A DNA stretch of 64,000 nt, taken from contig NZ_LFIP02000005.1 in NCBI RefSeq assembly GCF_001189235.2, positions 310,001 through 374,000 on the forward strand, given 5' to 3'. Shown piece after piece: positions 16,234-25,631 of this stretch. The DNA comes from Bradyrhizobium embrapense (GTDB lineage Bacteria > Pseudomonadota > Alphaproteobacteria > Rhizobiales > Xanthobacteraceae). The translations under genes and the position numbers were made by a program. The notes beneath the pieces are model-generated. The model was not told the DNA's origin and made no database searches. It worked only from the letters and a program-made list of their open reading frames with translations. How positions within the stretch are numbered: position 1 is the first letter of the stretch; each line of letters starts with the position of its first letter.

Positions 16234-18045
16234 TCAGCTGTCCACCTTGAGCGCGGCGATGAAGGCTTCCTGCGGGATGTCGACCTTGCCGAACTGCCGC
16301 ATCTTCTTCTTGCCTTCCTTCTGCTTCTCCAGAAGTTTTCGTTTACGGGTGATGTCGCCGCCGTAGCACTTCGCGGTGACGTCCTTGCGCAGCGCCCGGA
16401 CGGTTTCGCGCGCAATCACCTTGCCGCCGATCGCCGCCTGGATCGGGATCTGGAACATGTGCGGCGGGATCAGCTCCTTCATCTTCTCGACCATGGCGCG
16501 GCCGCGGCCCTCGGCTCGGGTCCGGTGCACCAGCATCGACAGCGCGTCGACCGGCTCGGCGTTGACCAGGATCTGCATCTTGACGAGATCGGCCGGCTTG
16601 TAGTCGGTCAGATGATAGTCGAACGAGGCGTAGCCCTTGGAGACCGACTTCAGGCGATCGTAGAAATCGAACACCACCTCGTTGAGCGGCAAATCGTATT
16701 TGACCATCGCGCGCGAGCCGACGTAAGTCAGCTCCTTCTGAGAACCGCGGCGGTCCTGGCACAGTTTCAAGACGCTGCCGAGATATTCGTCCGGCGTCAG
16801 GATGGTCGCCTCGATCCACGGCTCCTGGATCTCGGCGATCTTGACCACGTCGGGCATGTCGACCGGGTTGTGGATCTCGAGCTCGGTGCCGTCGGTCAGC
16901 TTCATCTTGTAGATGACGCTGGGCGCGGTCGCGATCAGGTTGAGGTCGAACTCGCGCGACAGCCGTTCCTGGATGATCTCCAGATGCAGCAGCCCGAGGA
17001 AGCCGCAGCGGAAGCCGAAGCCGAGCGCGGCGGAGGTTTCCATCTCGAAGGAGAAGCTGGCGTCGTTCAGGCGCAGCTTGCCCATCGCCGCGCGCAGTGT
17101 CTCGAAATCGTCGGCATCGACCGGGAACAGGCCGCAGAACACCACCGGGATCGCCGGCTTGAAGCCCGGCAGCATCTCGGTGACCGGCTTCCTGTCGTCG
17201 GTGATGGTGTCGCCCACCCGCGTATCGGCGACTTCCTTGATCGCCGCGGTGATGAAGCCGATCTCGCCGGGACCGAGCTCCTCGACCTGCTGCATCTTCG
17301 GCGTGAAGAAGCCGACGCGCTCGATGTCGTAGGCCGCGCCGGTGCCCATCATGCGGATGCGCTGGCCCTTCTTCATGACGCCGTCGACGACGCGGATCAG
17401 CACGACCACGCCGAGATAGACGTCGTACCAGCTGTCGACCAGGAGCGCCTTCAAGGTCGCGTCGCGGTCGCCCTTCGGCGGCGGCAGGCGGGTGACGATC
17501 GCCTCCAGCACGTCGGGCACGCCGACGCCGGTCTTGGCCGAGATCATCACGGCATCCGAGGCATCGATGCCGATCACGTCCTCGATCTGCTGCTTGACCT
17601 TCTCGGGCTCGGCAGCGGGCAGGTCGACCTTGTTGAGGACCGGCACGATCTCGTGATTGTTGTCGAGCGCCTGATAGACGTTGGCGAGCGTCTGCGCCTC
17701 GACGCCCTGGCTGGCGTCGACCACCAGCAGGGAACCCTCGCAGGCCGCCAGCGACCGCGAGACCTCGTAGGCGAAGTCGACGTGGCCGGGCGTGTCCATC
17801 AGGTTGAAGATGTAATCCTTGCCGTCCTTGGCGCGGTAGTTCAGCCGGACGGTCTGCGCCTTGATGGTGATGCCGCGCTCGCGCTCGATATCCATCGAAT
17901 CGAGCACCTGCTCCTTGCCCGCCATCTCGCGATCCGACAGGCCGCCCGTCATCTGGATCAGGCGGTCGGCAAGGGTCGACTTGCCATGGTCGATATGGGC
18001 GACGATGGAGAAGTTGCGGATGTTCGAAATCGGGGCGGTTGTCAT
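16234..18045 (-). CDS. lepA: Translation elongation factor 4 (LepA), GTPase
   Basis: 603 aa, normal length for LepA. The G domain is at the N-terminus: G1 AHIDHGKS, switch I with ERERGITIKAQTV, G3 DTPGH and G4 NKVDLP. Domain II, the EF-G-like domains III and V, and the LepA-specific C-terminal domain (KCYGGDITRKRKLLEKQKEG and then KKKMRQFGKVDIPQEAF) follow. LepA binds the ribosome, hydrolyses GTP and helps stalled ribosomes or late 30S assembly; its exact role is debated. The ATG at 18045 matches the family start MTTAPISNIRNFSIVAHIDH. The open frame continues to 18243 but is non-coding in character. Confidence 0.98.
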   Translation of the reverse strand: MTTAPISNIRNFSIVAHIDHGKSTLADRLIQMTGGLSDREMAGKEQVLDSMDIERERGITIKAQTVRLNYRAKDGKDYIFNLMDTPGHVDFAYEVSRSLAACEGSLLVVDASQGVEAQTLANVYQALDNNHEIVPVLNKVDLPAAEPEKVKQQIEDVIGIDASDAVMISAKTGVGVPDVLEAIVTRLPPPKGDRDATLKALLVDSWYDVYLGVVVLIRVVDGVMKKGQRIRMMGTGAAYDIERVGFFTPKMQQVEELGPGEIGFITAAIKEVADTRVGDTITDDRKPVTEMLPGFKPAIPVVFCGLFPVDADDFETLRAAMGKLRLNDASFSFEMETSAALGFGFRCGFLGLLHLEIIQERLSREFDLNLIATAPSVIYKMKLTDGTELEIHNPVDMPDVVKIAEIQEPWIEATILTPDEYLGSVLKLCQDRRGSQKELTYVGSRAMVKYDLPLNEVVFDFYDRLKSVSKGYASFDYHLTDYKPADLVKMQILVNAEPVDALSMLVHRTRAEGRGRAMVEKMKELIPPHMFQIPIQAAIGGKVIARETVRALRKDVTAKCYGGDITRKRKLLEKQKEGKKKMRQFGKVDIPQEAFIAALKVDS

Positions 18046-18206
18046 GGGGCGCGGGATAGCATCCGCACCCCCGCGCGGGCAACCATATTGCGGTATTTTG
18101 CAGGGGTGTGACGGCGAATCACGGGGGCGTTTCCGGCAGAGTTGCAATGATCGATTTTCGGGCACGTTTCTGCTAGCTCTGGCGCCCCGAAATCGTGGAT
18201 TTGACG

Positions 18207-19598
18207 ATGCGCTGGACCCTTCTCGCCGCCGGATTGCTCGCAATGTCGTTCGTGCAGCCTGCGGCCGCCGACAAGCGCGTTGCGCTGGTGGTCGGCAATT
18301 CGACCTATCAGAACGTGTCGCGGTTGCAGAACCCGAAGGACGATGCAGAGCTCGTGGCCGGCACGCTGCAGCGGCTCGGCTTTGCGCTGGTCGGCGGGCA
18401 GGCCCAGGTCGACCTCGACAAGGCCGGTTTCGATGCCGCGATCCAGCGCTTCGGCAGCCAGCTGATGGGCGCCGATGTGGCGCTGTTCTATTACGCCGGC
18501 CATGGCATCCAGGTGCGCGGCACGAATTATCTGGTGCCGGTCTCGGCGAACCCCACGCGTGAGGCCGATGTCGATTTCCAGATGGTCGATGTCGGCCTGG
18601 TGCTGCGGCAGATGGAAGGCGCGGGCACGCGGCTCAATATCGTCATCCTGGACGCCTGCCGGAACAATCCGTTCGGCGGCCGCGGCTTGCGTGCCGCCGA
18701 TGGTGGCCTCGCCCAGATCCGCGCGCCGGAGGGGACGTTGTTGTCCTATGCGACCCAGCCGGGCAACGTCGCGCTCGACGGCGATGACGGTCACAGCCCC
18801 TACACGCGCGCGCTGGTCGACACCATGCAGAAGCCCGGGCTCGACGTATTGCAGGCCTTCAATCAGGTCGGCCTCGTCGTCAAACGCGCGACCGGCAACG
18901 CCCAGCAGCCCTGGGTCTCGACCTCGCCGATCGACGGCTCGTTCTATTTCGCCGGCAACGCGCCGGCGCAGGTCTCGACAAATCAGGTCGCGACCGCCGA
19001 TCCGCCGGCGACGATGATCCCGCCGCAGCAGACGCTACCGTCGCCAAGCCCGCCTTTGCAAAGCGTGCCGCCGGCGGTGCGCACGCAATCGGATTTCATC
19101 ATTCCGGACTCCGACAGCCGCCTGTTGTCGGAGAGCGATCTCAGGGCGCTGAGCAGGGACGATCTGCGGATCGCGCGGAACGAAATCTTCGCGCGGCGCG
19201 GGCGCTACTTCAACGCGCCCGACCTGACCGCGCGGTTCAGCAGGTTCGCATGGTACGTGCCCCGCTCATGGGATCCGCCGCTCAATGCGATCGAGAGCGC
19301 GAATGTCGCGCTGATCGATCGCTTCGAATCCGGTGGCGGTGCTGCGCCGAGCGGTTTCATCTTCCCGGATTCCGATCGGCGTCTCTTGACGCCGGCCGAT
19401 CTGCGCCGGCTGTCGCGCGACGAGTTGCGGATCGCACGCAACGAGATCTTCGCTCGCAGGGGACGCTATTTCGATTCCGCCGATCTCAAGGCGTATTTCG
19501 CCCGCTTCCCCTGGTATGCGCCGAACAGCTGGAATCCGAAGCTGAACGCGATCGAGGAGGCCAATGTCACGCTGATCGACCAGGCCGGAAAGCGCTGA
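18207..19598 (+). CDS. Secreted caspase-like protease with two YARHG repeats
   Basis: 463 aa from the ATG at 18207; a GTG at 18195 in the same frame is an alternative. A signal peptide (RWTLLAAGLLAMSFVQPAAA-D) is followed by a caspase-like (C14) domain of about 24-250. Catalytic His H99 lies in YYAGHGIQVRG and Cys C151 in ILDACRNNPF. A Pro/Thr-rich linker leads to two tandem YARHG-type domains (about 296-372 and 384-459). Each contains RIARNEIFARRGRYF and then W-Y-P-x-SW. YARHG domains are extracellular and of unknown role. The protein should act in the periplasm or outside. The next gene, an M15 peptidase, begins one base after the stop codon, so the two are probably translated together. Confidence 0.9.
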   Translation: MRWTLLAAGLLAMSFVQPAAADKRVALVVGNSTYQNVSRLQNPKDDAELVAGTLQRLGFALVGGQAQVDLDKAGFDAAIQRFGSQLMGADVALFYYAGHGIQVRGTNYLVPVSANPTREADVDFQMVDVGLVLRQMEGAGTRLNIVILDACRNNPFGGRGLRAADGGLAQIRAPEGTLLSYATQPGNVALDGDDGHSPYTRALVDTMQKPGLDVLQAFNQVGLVVKRATGNAQQPWVSTSPIDGSFYFAGNAPAQVSTNQVATADPPATMIPPQQTLPSPSPPLQSVPPAVRTQSDFIIPDSDSRLLSESDLRALSRDDLRIARNEIFARRGRYFNAPDLTARFSRFAWYVPRSWDPPLNAIESANVALIDRFESGGGAAPSGFIFPDSDRRLLTPADLRRLSRDELRIARNEIFARRGRYFDSADLKAYFARFPWYAPNSWNPKLNAIEEANVTLIDQAGKR

Positions 19599-19599
19599 A

Positions 19600-20370
19600 A
19601 TGGCCGCGCGCTGGCCCGCCTGCATCGTTGCTCTGCTGGCGCTGCTGCCGCCGTTCGCACACGCGCAGAGCAACAGCGAATTGCTCGACCGCCTGGTGCG
19701 CGCCTATCCCGATGCGCTGTCGGGCCATGACGACACCACGATCACCTGGCGCGACGGCACGGTGATGCCGGCCGACGATGGCGTCTCCGGCAAGCCGCTC
19801 GACCAGTTGCTGCGCAATGCCTCGATCCTCGACCAGATGCGGCAGCCTTATCCGTCCGGGCCGGCGGCGCCACCGGCCCCGAATGTCGATCCCGGTCGTT
19901 TCCGCAACGAGGCCTTCTTCAAGAAGATGTATGGCGATTGCAACACGGCCGAGGTCAGGCGGAACCTGGTGACGATCACCTGGCTGCCGCGATCCTGGGG
20001 CAAGCCGGTCCAGGTCACCCGGGTCAACGGTGTCGCCGACCGCCTCAAGCAGGTCTCCGTCGAGATCGACGCGCTCGATCCGGCGCTGCGCGCCGCGGCC
20101 TTTCCGATCGCGGGTGTGCTGTCTTGTCGCGCCGTCGCCGATACCGGGCGGATGAGCATGCACGGCTATGCGGCCGCGATCGACCTCAACCTGAAGGTCT
20201 CCGATTACTGGCTGTGGGCGGGCAAGGGCAGTGGGACCATCCCCTACAAAAACCGGATGCCGCGCGAGATCGTCGACATTTTCGAGCGCCACGGCTTCAT
20301 CTGGGGCGGCAAGTGGTATCACTACGATACCATGCATTTCGAGTACCGCCCGGAGCTCCTCGAGAAGTGA
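19600..20370 (+). CDS. M15 family peptidase (VanY-type D,D-/L,D-carboxypeptidase), secreted
   Basis: 256 aa. A signal peptide (ACIVALLALLPPFAHA-QS) is followed by an M15 zinc peptidase domain in the C-terminal half. The zinc ligands are visible as His and Asp in SMHGYAAAIDLN and His in WYHYDTMHFEYR. Members trim peptidoglycan stem peptides in the periplasm. The start follows the caspase-like gene stop by one base, an arrangement typical of translational coupling. The likely pairing is a caspase-like protease with a cell-wall peptidase. The substrate specificity (D,D or L,D) cannot be read from the sequence. Confidence 0.86.
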   Translation: MAARWPACIVALLALLPPFAHAQSNSELLDRLVRAYPDALSGHDDTTITWRDGTVMPADDGVSGKPLDQLLRNASILDQMRQPYPSGPAAPPAPNVDPGRFRNEAFFKKMYGDCNTAEVRRNLVTITWLPRSWGKPVQVTRVNGVADRLKQVSVEIDALDPALRAAAFPIAGVLSCRAVADTGRMSMHGYAAAIDLNLKVSDYWLWAGKGSGTIPYKNRMPREIVDIFERHGFIWGGKWYHYDTMHFEYRPELLEK

Positions 20371-20544
20371 ATCGGTCGGTTGGAGGCGTTCTCACGCCAA
20401 GCTGATTACACTGGCCACAAAAACGCGCTAAAGCGCGGCGAAACGCCGGTGAGCAATCACTCATCGTTCCTTCCGCTTCCATTCGGTATGATCCTTCCGG
20501 GAAACCGCTTTCCACGTTTCCGGGTCATGCCTCAGGCACAGGCC

Positions 20545-22158
20545 ATGTCGACCGCCACCGCTCTTCCTGCCGCAAGGCGCACCACCCGCAGACTGACGAT
20601 CCGGCGGATCGCCGCCTGGATAGCCTCGCGCGCCGTCGATCCCAGGACCAGCCTGTGGTTCGTGATCGGCTTCGCATTGGTCCACGCGGTGCTGTGGACG
20701 CTGATCCTGGTCAAGCTCAAGGCTGCGCAGGACGTCCATATGGATGTCGCGGAGGCCTATGCCTGGGGCCAGCGCTTCCTGCTCGGCTATGGCAAGCATC
20801 CGCCGCTGTCGGGCTGGATCGCCGGGATCTGGTTCAGGATCTTCCCGGTCACCAACTGGTCGACCTACGCGCTTGCGATGGCAACCGTCAGCTTCGCGCT
20901 GGTGGTGTGCTGGCTGATCGCACTGCGCGTCGTCGATCGCCGCCGCGCGTTCTTCATGGTGGTGATGCTCGCGCTCTACCCGATCTTCAATTTCAAGGGG
21001 TTCAAATACAACGCCGACCTTGCGCAGCTGGTGCCGTTGCCGCTGCTGGTGCTGGCCTATCTGAACGCGTTCGAGAAGCGCAGCTTCAAATCGGGGCTCT
21101 TGCTCGGCTTTGCCGGCATGCTGGCGCTGATGACCAAGTACTGGGTGGTGACGATGATCGGCGCCATCGGGCTTGCCGCGCTGATCCATCCGCAGCGGAT
21201 GCAATTCCTGCGCTCGCCGGCGCCGTGGGTTGCGATCGGCACGATGGTCGTGACGATGATCCCGCATCTGGTCTGGCTGGAAGAGGTGAACTTCGTGCCG
21301 TTCACCTATGCCGGCGACGTCTACGCGCTGTCGAGCCGCGAGCTCAACATCCAGCTCGTGATCGGCTACATCGTGCACAATCTTGGCCTCCTCGCGATTC
21401 CGACCGTGCTGGGCTTGGTGGCGCTATTGCTGGGCTCGGTGCCATGGCGGCCGTCGGACGTGCTGGCGCGGATCTGGTCGCGCGGACCCAATCCGGCCGT
21501 CAACCTTCCGCAGGCGCTCAATATCTGGATCATCCAGTCGATCGTCGCGATCGGGCCGCCGCTCGGCGCGCTGGCCTTCACCGTCTACATCAAGACCGAT
21601 TGGGGCATCCCGCTGTTCTTCCTGGTGCCGCTTGCGCTGGTTGCGATCCCCTCGCTGCGTTTCCCGCGCATGGCGCTGTTCTCGATCACGGCGGTGTGGT
21701 TCGTGGCCACCATCGCCACGCTGATCGCCGCGCCCAGCATCGCGACGCAGGAGATCGCGTCCAACCGTGTCGGCGGCTCGACCTACGCCGCGCGCTCCGA
21801 ATTGGCGCGCGAGCTCACCGAGACCTGGCAGAACAGATTCCATTCGCGCTGGGCGGTGGTGGTCGCACGCTCCGACATCGGCGAGCCGATGACGTTCTAC
21901 AGCCCGGATCATCCGGCCTCGCTGGTGCCGGGCGAAGCGTGGTCGTCGGGGCTGACGTCGCTCGACGAAGCCAGGCGCCTCGGCTTCATCGGCGTCTGCG
22001 ACACCACCGATCCGGTGTTCCTGCAGCCATGCGAAGCGTGGATGGCGGAGCATGCCAAGGATGCCGAGCCGATGGTGATGAACACCATGCGCTTCTTCAA
22101 CGGCCATCCCGGCCCGTCGACGATGTGGAAGGTCTATCTGGTGCCGCCGGCGAAGTAG
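20545..22158 (+). CDS. Membrane glycosyltransferase, GT39/ArnT-like
   Basis: About 537 aa from the ATG at 20545; ATG 20527 and the open frame start at 20380 are alternatives, none with a strong Shine-Dalgarno. Roughly ten or more transmembrane helices. The first periplasmic loop has DVAEAYAWGQRFLLGYGKHP, with the acidic residue and the GKHPP motif found in PMT/ArnT-type glycosyltransferases that use polyprenyl-phosphate sugars. The C-terminal ~150 residues form a soluble periplasmic domain (SDIGEPMTFYSPDHPAS onward). It probably adds a sugar to an envelope lipid or protein. Donor and acceptor are unknown. Confidence 0.8.
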   Translation: MSTATALPAARRTTRRLTIRRIAAWIASRAVDPRTSLWFVIGFALVHAVLWTLILVKLKAAQDVHMDVAEAYAWGQRFLLGYGKHPPLSGWIAGIWFRIFPVTNWSTYALAMATVSFALVVCWLIALRVVDRRRAFFMVVMLALYPIFNFKGFKYNADLAQLVPLPLLVLAYLNAFEKRSFKSGLLLGFAGMLALMTKYWVVTMIGAIGLAALIHPQRMQFLRSPAPWVAIGTMVVTMIPHLVWLEEVNFVPFTYAGDVYALSSRELNIQLVIGYIVHNLGLLAIPTVLGLVALLLGSVPWRPSDVLARIWSRGPNPAVNLPQALNIWIIQSIVAIGPPLGALAFTVYIKTDWGIPLFFLVPLALVAIPSLRFPRMALFSITAVWFVATIATLIAAPSIATQEIASNRVGGSTYAARSELARELTETWQNRFHSRWAVVVARSDIGEPMTFYSPDHPASLVPGEAWSSGLTSLDEARRLGFIGVCDTTDPVFLQPCEAWMAEHAKDAEPMVMNTMRFFNGHPGPSTMWKVYLVPPAK

Positions 22159-22207
22159 TCGTTCGGGGCATCGGTGCGGCTTCCGTCTTCCTGTGAAGCT
22201 TTCACCG

Positions 22208-22294
22208 CCGTCATTGCGAGGAGCGACAGCGACGAAGCAATCCATTTTTCCACTTGTGGCGCGATGGATTGCTTCGCTTCGCTCGCAATGACGG
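22208..22294. repeat. Palindromic intergenic repeat, GTCATTGCGAG family
   Basis: A second full copy of the element at 16124. CCGTCATTGCGAGGAGCGAC leads into GCAATCCAT, then a loop, then ATGGATTGCTTCGC and CTCGCAATGACGG. It sits between the convergent glycosyltransferase and ptsH genes. Confidence 0.85.
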
Positions 22295-22332
22295 GGAGAG
22301 GCTTTCGCTTGTCGTACCGCGCGAGGCGGCGG

Positions 22333-22659
22333 TTACGTGCCTTCCTCGTTGAACTTGCTGGCGACGAGTTCGGCGATGGCGTCGAGCGCCTGCTGCGCTT
22401 CGTCGCCCTTCGCGGAGACCACGACGGTGGTGCCGGGCCCCGCGGCCAGCATCATCAAGCCCATGATCGAGGTGCCGCCGACGGTTTCGCCGCCGCGCGT
22501 CACCCAGACCTCGGCGTTGAAGCGCTCGACCAGCTGGACGAACTTCGCCGACGCCCGCGCATGCAGGCCGCGCTTGTTGACGATCAGGAGTTCGCGCGAG
22601 ACGGCGCCCGCTGGCACGCCCGGGCCGACATGGTTTCCGCCCGGGGCCTCGTCGCTCAT
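22333..22659 (-). CDS. ptsH: Phosphocarrier protein HPr
   Basis: 108 aa. The phosphorylation site is His33 in NKRGLHARASAKF, and the regulatory serine region is GGTSIMGLMML (Ser64, equivalent to Ser46 of Gram-positive HPr). An N-terminal extension of about 17 residues precedes the HPr fold. In alphaproteobacteria this HPr acts in a regulatory phosphorelay (EI-Ntr, HPr, EIIA) and not in sugar import. Its ATG overlaps the EIIA stop by four bases (ATGA), so the two genes are co-translated. HprK, 600 bp upstream, is the expected Ser kinase/phosphorylase. Confidence 0.95.
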   Translation of the reverse strand: MSDEAPGGNHVGPGVPAGAVSRELLIVNKRGLHARASAKFVQLVERFNAEVWVTRGGETVGGTSIMGLMMLAAGPGTTVVVSAKGDEAQQALDAIAELVASKFNEEGT

Positions 22660-23057
22660 TTGCCTGCGAGAACGCGGCTGGCGATGGTGACGTATTTGCG
22701 GCCGGCTTCCTGCGCCATCGCGATGGCATCCGGCAGCGAACGCTCCTCGCGAACCTTGGCAAGCTTGACCAGCATGGGAAGATTGATGCCCGCGAGCACT
22801 TCCACCTTCGGGCGGCTCATGCAGGAGATCGCAAGGTTCGACGGCGTGCCGCCGAACATGTCGGTGAGGATCGCAACGCCGTCGCCGCTATCGACGCGGT
22901 TCACCGCCTCGATGATGTCGCTTCGACAGAGATCGGAATCGTCCTCGGCCCCGATCGTAATCGCTTCAATTTGTTTCTGCGGACCCATGACGTGTTCGAG
23001 CGCCGCTCTGAACTCGTCGGCAAGGCGCCCATGGGTCACCAGCACTAGACCAATCAT
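22656..23057 (-). CDS. PTS EIIA component, mannose family (regulatory)
   Basis: 133 aa. The fold and motifs are those of EIIA-Man: MIGLVLVTHGRLADEF with the phospho-accepting His9, then GVAILTDMFGGTPSNLA. No EIIB, EIIC or EIID genes are present, so it is not part of a sugar permease. In Rhizobiales this protein relays PTS phosphorylation to regulation, including control of the ChvG kinase. The ATG at 23057 starts the canonical first strand; the open frame begins at 23114. It is the upstream partner of ptsH. Confidence 0.93.
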   Translation of the reverse strand: MIGLVLVTHGRLADEFRAALEHVMGPQKQIEAITIGAEDDSDLCRSDIIEAVNRVDSGDGVAILTDMFGGTPSNLAISCMSRPKVEVLAGINLPMLVKLAKVREERSLPDAIAMAQEAGRKYVTIASRVLAGK

Positions 23058-23271
23058 CGGAAACTCCTCGCGGGCGCCCTTTGGTGCACCGCACGAACGC
23101 GCCACTTTGACCATCCAGAGGCCCTGCGCAAGAGGGCATCTTGGCTAGTCTCCCGGTTCCTGGCGGTAGAGAGGGGAGGCTGCGCCGGCAAAATCCGACG
23201 CGATAGTGGATGTGATATGGTTACCAATTCCCTTCCCACAATTGGCCGCAAGATTACGGGGACATGAACTT

Positions 23272-23712
23272 TCAGGTTGTCGTCAGCGCAGCGACAACCA
23301 GCGGCAGGGGTTGGAAGCCGGCCGGCACGGGAATTCGCGGTACTAAAACACCATTTATGCGAGTCTCGAGCGCCTCCGGCGGCGGCAGCCGCTCGGCGTC
23401 ATCGGCGGCAAGATCGACGATCAAGCCGACGACGGCCTCACCTGCAAACGGGCAATGGCGGATTCCGAGACCTCGGATCTCGATCAGACCGGCCAATTGC
23501 GGTGCCGGACGAACCCACAATTGTTCGCCGGCTGTGTCGAGATGGACACGGTCATCCCCCACCAAAATGGCCGGCGGAAGCGCTCCGGCGCGTCCGGCGA
23601 GAATCAGATCGAAGGCGAGGCGCGACTTGCCGGCGCCCGACGGGCCGCGGATCAGCACCGCACGCTCGCCGATCAGAACGGCGGATGCGTGCACGCTTGA
23701 ATTGTCGCTCAT
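23272..23712 (-). CDS. hprK: HPr kinase/phosphorylase, short alphaproteobacterial form
   Basis: 146 aa, about half the length of Firmicutes HprK. Only the catalytic domain is present, as is normal in Rhizobiales. Walker A is GPSGAGKS (23-30), and the HprK signature is LIEIRGLGIRHCPF (about 75-88). It phosphorylates and dephosphorylates HPr on the regulatory serine. Its start overlaps the chvG stop by four bases, so it is the last gene of a chvG-hprK unit; the EIIA start follows 214 bp later on the same strand. Confidence 0.93.
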   Translation of the reverse strand: MSDNSSVHASAVLIGERAVLIRGPSGAGKSRLAFDLILAGRAGALPPAILVGDDRVHLDTAGEQLWVRPAPQLAGLIEIRGLGIRHCPFAGEAVVGLIVDLAADDAERLPPPEALETRINGVLVPRIPVPAGFQPLPLVVAALTTT

Positions 23713-25517
23713 AGTGCCGGCAGCCTGACCACGAAACGAGCGCCGGCGACGGTGGGCTTGCCGTCTTCGTCCGCAGGGCCCACGCGGTTCTCGGCCCAGA
23801 TGCGCCCGCCATGCGCTTCGATGATCTGCTTGGAGATCGAGAGCCCAAGGCCGGAGTTCTGGCCGAAGCCCTGGTGCGGCCGATCGGTGTAGAAGCGCTC
23901 GAAGATCCGCTCCAGCGCGTCCTCGCCGATGCCGGGCCCATCGTCGTCGACCAAGATCTCGACCTCGCCGCGGGTGCGGCGGCAGACGATACGCACCTTG
24001 TCGCCCGGCTTGGAGAATGATTGTGCGTTCGACAGCAGGTTCGAGATCACCTGGCCGAGCCGGGAATCATGGCCGGGGACAGCGAGCGTGTCGGTCGGTC
24101 CGCGGCCCTCGAAGCGGGCTTCGACGACCACGTCGTGGCCGAGCCGGGTCTCGTTGGCGACGCTCGTCAACGTGGTCAGCAGCCGCCGCAGATCGACCGG
24201 CGCCATGTCCTGGCGCTGCAATTCGGCGTCGAGCCGGCTCGCGTCGGAGATGTCGGAGATCAGGCGGTCGAGCCGCTTGACGTCATGCTCGATCACGGCG
24301 AGCAGCCGCGCGCGGCTGTTCTCGTTGCGCGCCAAAGGCAGCGTCTCGACTGCCGAGCGCAGCGAGGTCAGCGGGTTCTTCAGCTCATGGGCGACGTCGG
24401 CGGCGAACATCTCGATCGCCTCGATGCGGCTGTAGAGCGCGCTGGTCATGTCGCGCAGCGCGCCCGAGAGATGCCCGATCTCGTCGCGGCGTCCGGTGAA
24501 GTCGGGAATCTCCACGCGGGTCTGGATACGGTGGCGGACGCGCTCTGCGCTTTCGGCGAGCCGCCGCACCGGGCCTGCGATCGTGCTCGCCAGCAGCAGC
24601 GACAGCATGATCATGACGGCGGATGCGACCCCGCCGATCTTGAGGATGGCGAGGCGCTCGGACATCACCAACTGGTCGATGTCGTCGCCTTGCGTCGTCA
24701 GCATCAACGCGCCGCGCACCGCGCGGAAATGCTGCACCGGAACCGCAACCGAGACGATGATTGCGCCGCGATCGGTGACGCGCACCGCGCTGCCTTTCAT
24801 GCCCTCCAGCGATTGCGCGACTTCGGAATAGCCCTTGCCGCCTTCGGGGCCGAGCTCGCGATAGATCGGCAGATCGCCGCGGTTGAGCCAGGTCTTGATC
24901 GTGGCCTTGGTCTTCTCATATAGCGACGGCTTCTCCGACGGCGGCGGCAGCTCCATGCGCAGCACGTCGCCGCGCGCGAACAGATTACGGCTGTCGAGGA
25001 TCAGCCCGCCGTCGCGGTCGAAGATGCGGGCCCGCGTCTTGGTCGGCGCGATCAGGCGGCGCAGGACCGGCGCGACCCGCTCGGGATTGATCGGGAAATC
25101 CGCCGATTCGTCCGGCTGGCCGTAACTCTCGCCGGGCTTGAGGTCGAGCAGCCGATCGGGATCGATGGTGACCGTATTGCCTTCGACCGTCGCGGACGCC
25201 GCGATCGCCTCCGAGATGATCTCGGCGTAGACCAGAAGGCTCTGCGTGCGCGCCTCGATCAGGCCGGCGCGGAATTGCGAGAGATAGAGGATGCTGGCGA
25301 CCAGCGCGACGAGGCCGGCGAGGTTGAGCGAGACGATGCGGCGCGTCAGGCTCGAGAACGACAGCGCGAAGAAGAACTGACCGGCACGGCGCAGCCAGCC
25401 GAGCGGACGGCGCCAGCCCTTGTCCTGGACCAGATCGTCGGCCACGGCTTCTTGATCGAGGAGCTGCGACGCGTCCTCGGTGTTCAGTCCCTGCTCGAGC
25501 TGCGTTCGATCAAGCAC
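23709..25517 (-). CDS. chvG: Sensor histidine kinase ChvG (ExoS)
   Basis: 602 aa. A cytoplasmic N-terminus leads to TM1 (about 62-80). A long periplasmic sensor region (about 81-290), TM2 (about 291-314) and a HAMP domain follow. The HisKA domain has His377 in AADVAHELKNPLTSL. The HATPase has N-box NLLSNAQSF, G1 DDDGPGIG and G2 NSGLGLSI. ChvG with ChvI responds to acid and envelope conditions and controls exopolysaccharide, motility and symbiosis or virulence genes in Rhizobiales. The order chvI-chvG-hprK-EIIA-ptsH is conserved there, which supports the name. Confidence 0.95.
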   Translation of the reverse strand: MLDRTQLEQGLNTEDASQLLDQEAVADDLVQDKGWRRPLGWLRRAGQFFFALSFSSLTRRIVSLNLAGLVALVASILYLSQFRAGLIEARTQSLLVYAEIISEAIAASATVEGNTVTIDPDRLLDLKPGESYGQPDESADFPINPERVAPVLRRLIAPTKTRARIFDRDGGLILDSRNLFARGDVLRMELPPPSEKPSLYEKTKATIKTWLNRGDLPIYRELGPEGGKGYSEVAQSLEGMKGSAVRVTDRGAIIVSVAVPVQHFRAVRGALMLTTQGDDIDQLVMSERLAILKIGGVASAVMIMLSLLLASTIAGPVRRLAESAERVRHRIQTRVEIPDFTGRRDEIGHLSGALRDMTSALYSRIEAIEMFAADVAHELKNPLTSLRSAVETLPLARNENSRARLLAVIEHDVKRLDRLISDISDASRLDAELQRQDMAPVDLRRLLTTLTSVANETRLGHDVVVEARFEGRGPTDTLAVPGHDSRLGQVISNLLSNAQSFSKPGDKVRIVCRRTRGEVEILVDDDGPGIGEDALERIFERFYTDRPHQGFGQNSGLGLSISKQIIEAHGGRIWAENRVGPADEDGKPTVAGARFVVRLPAL

Positions 25518-25631
25518 TTCGCAAAGCTGCCGGTTGGTATGGATGTCGTCCCGCGAAGCAGACAGTAGTCGCCCGAGCTTACCCCAGCCGTGCGGAGCCT
25601 GTCAGTCAACAAGCCGCCCGGGAAGCGCAGA

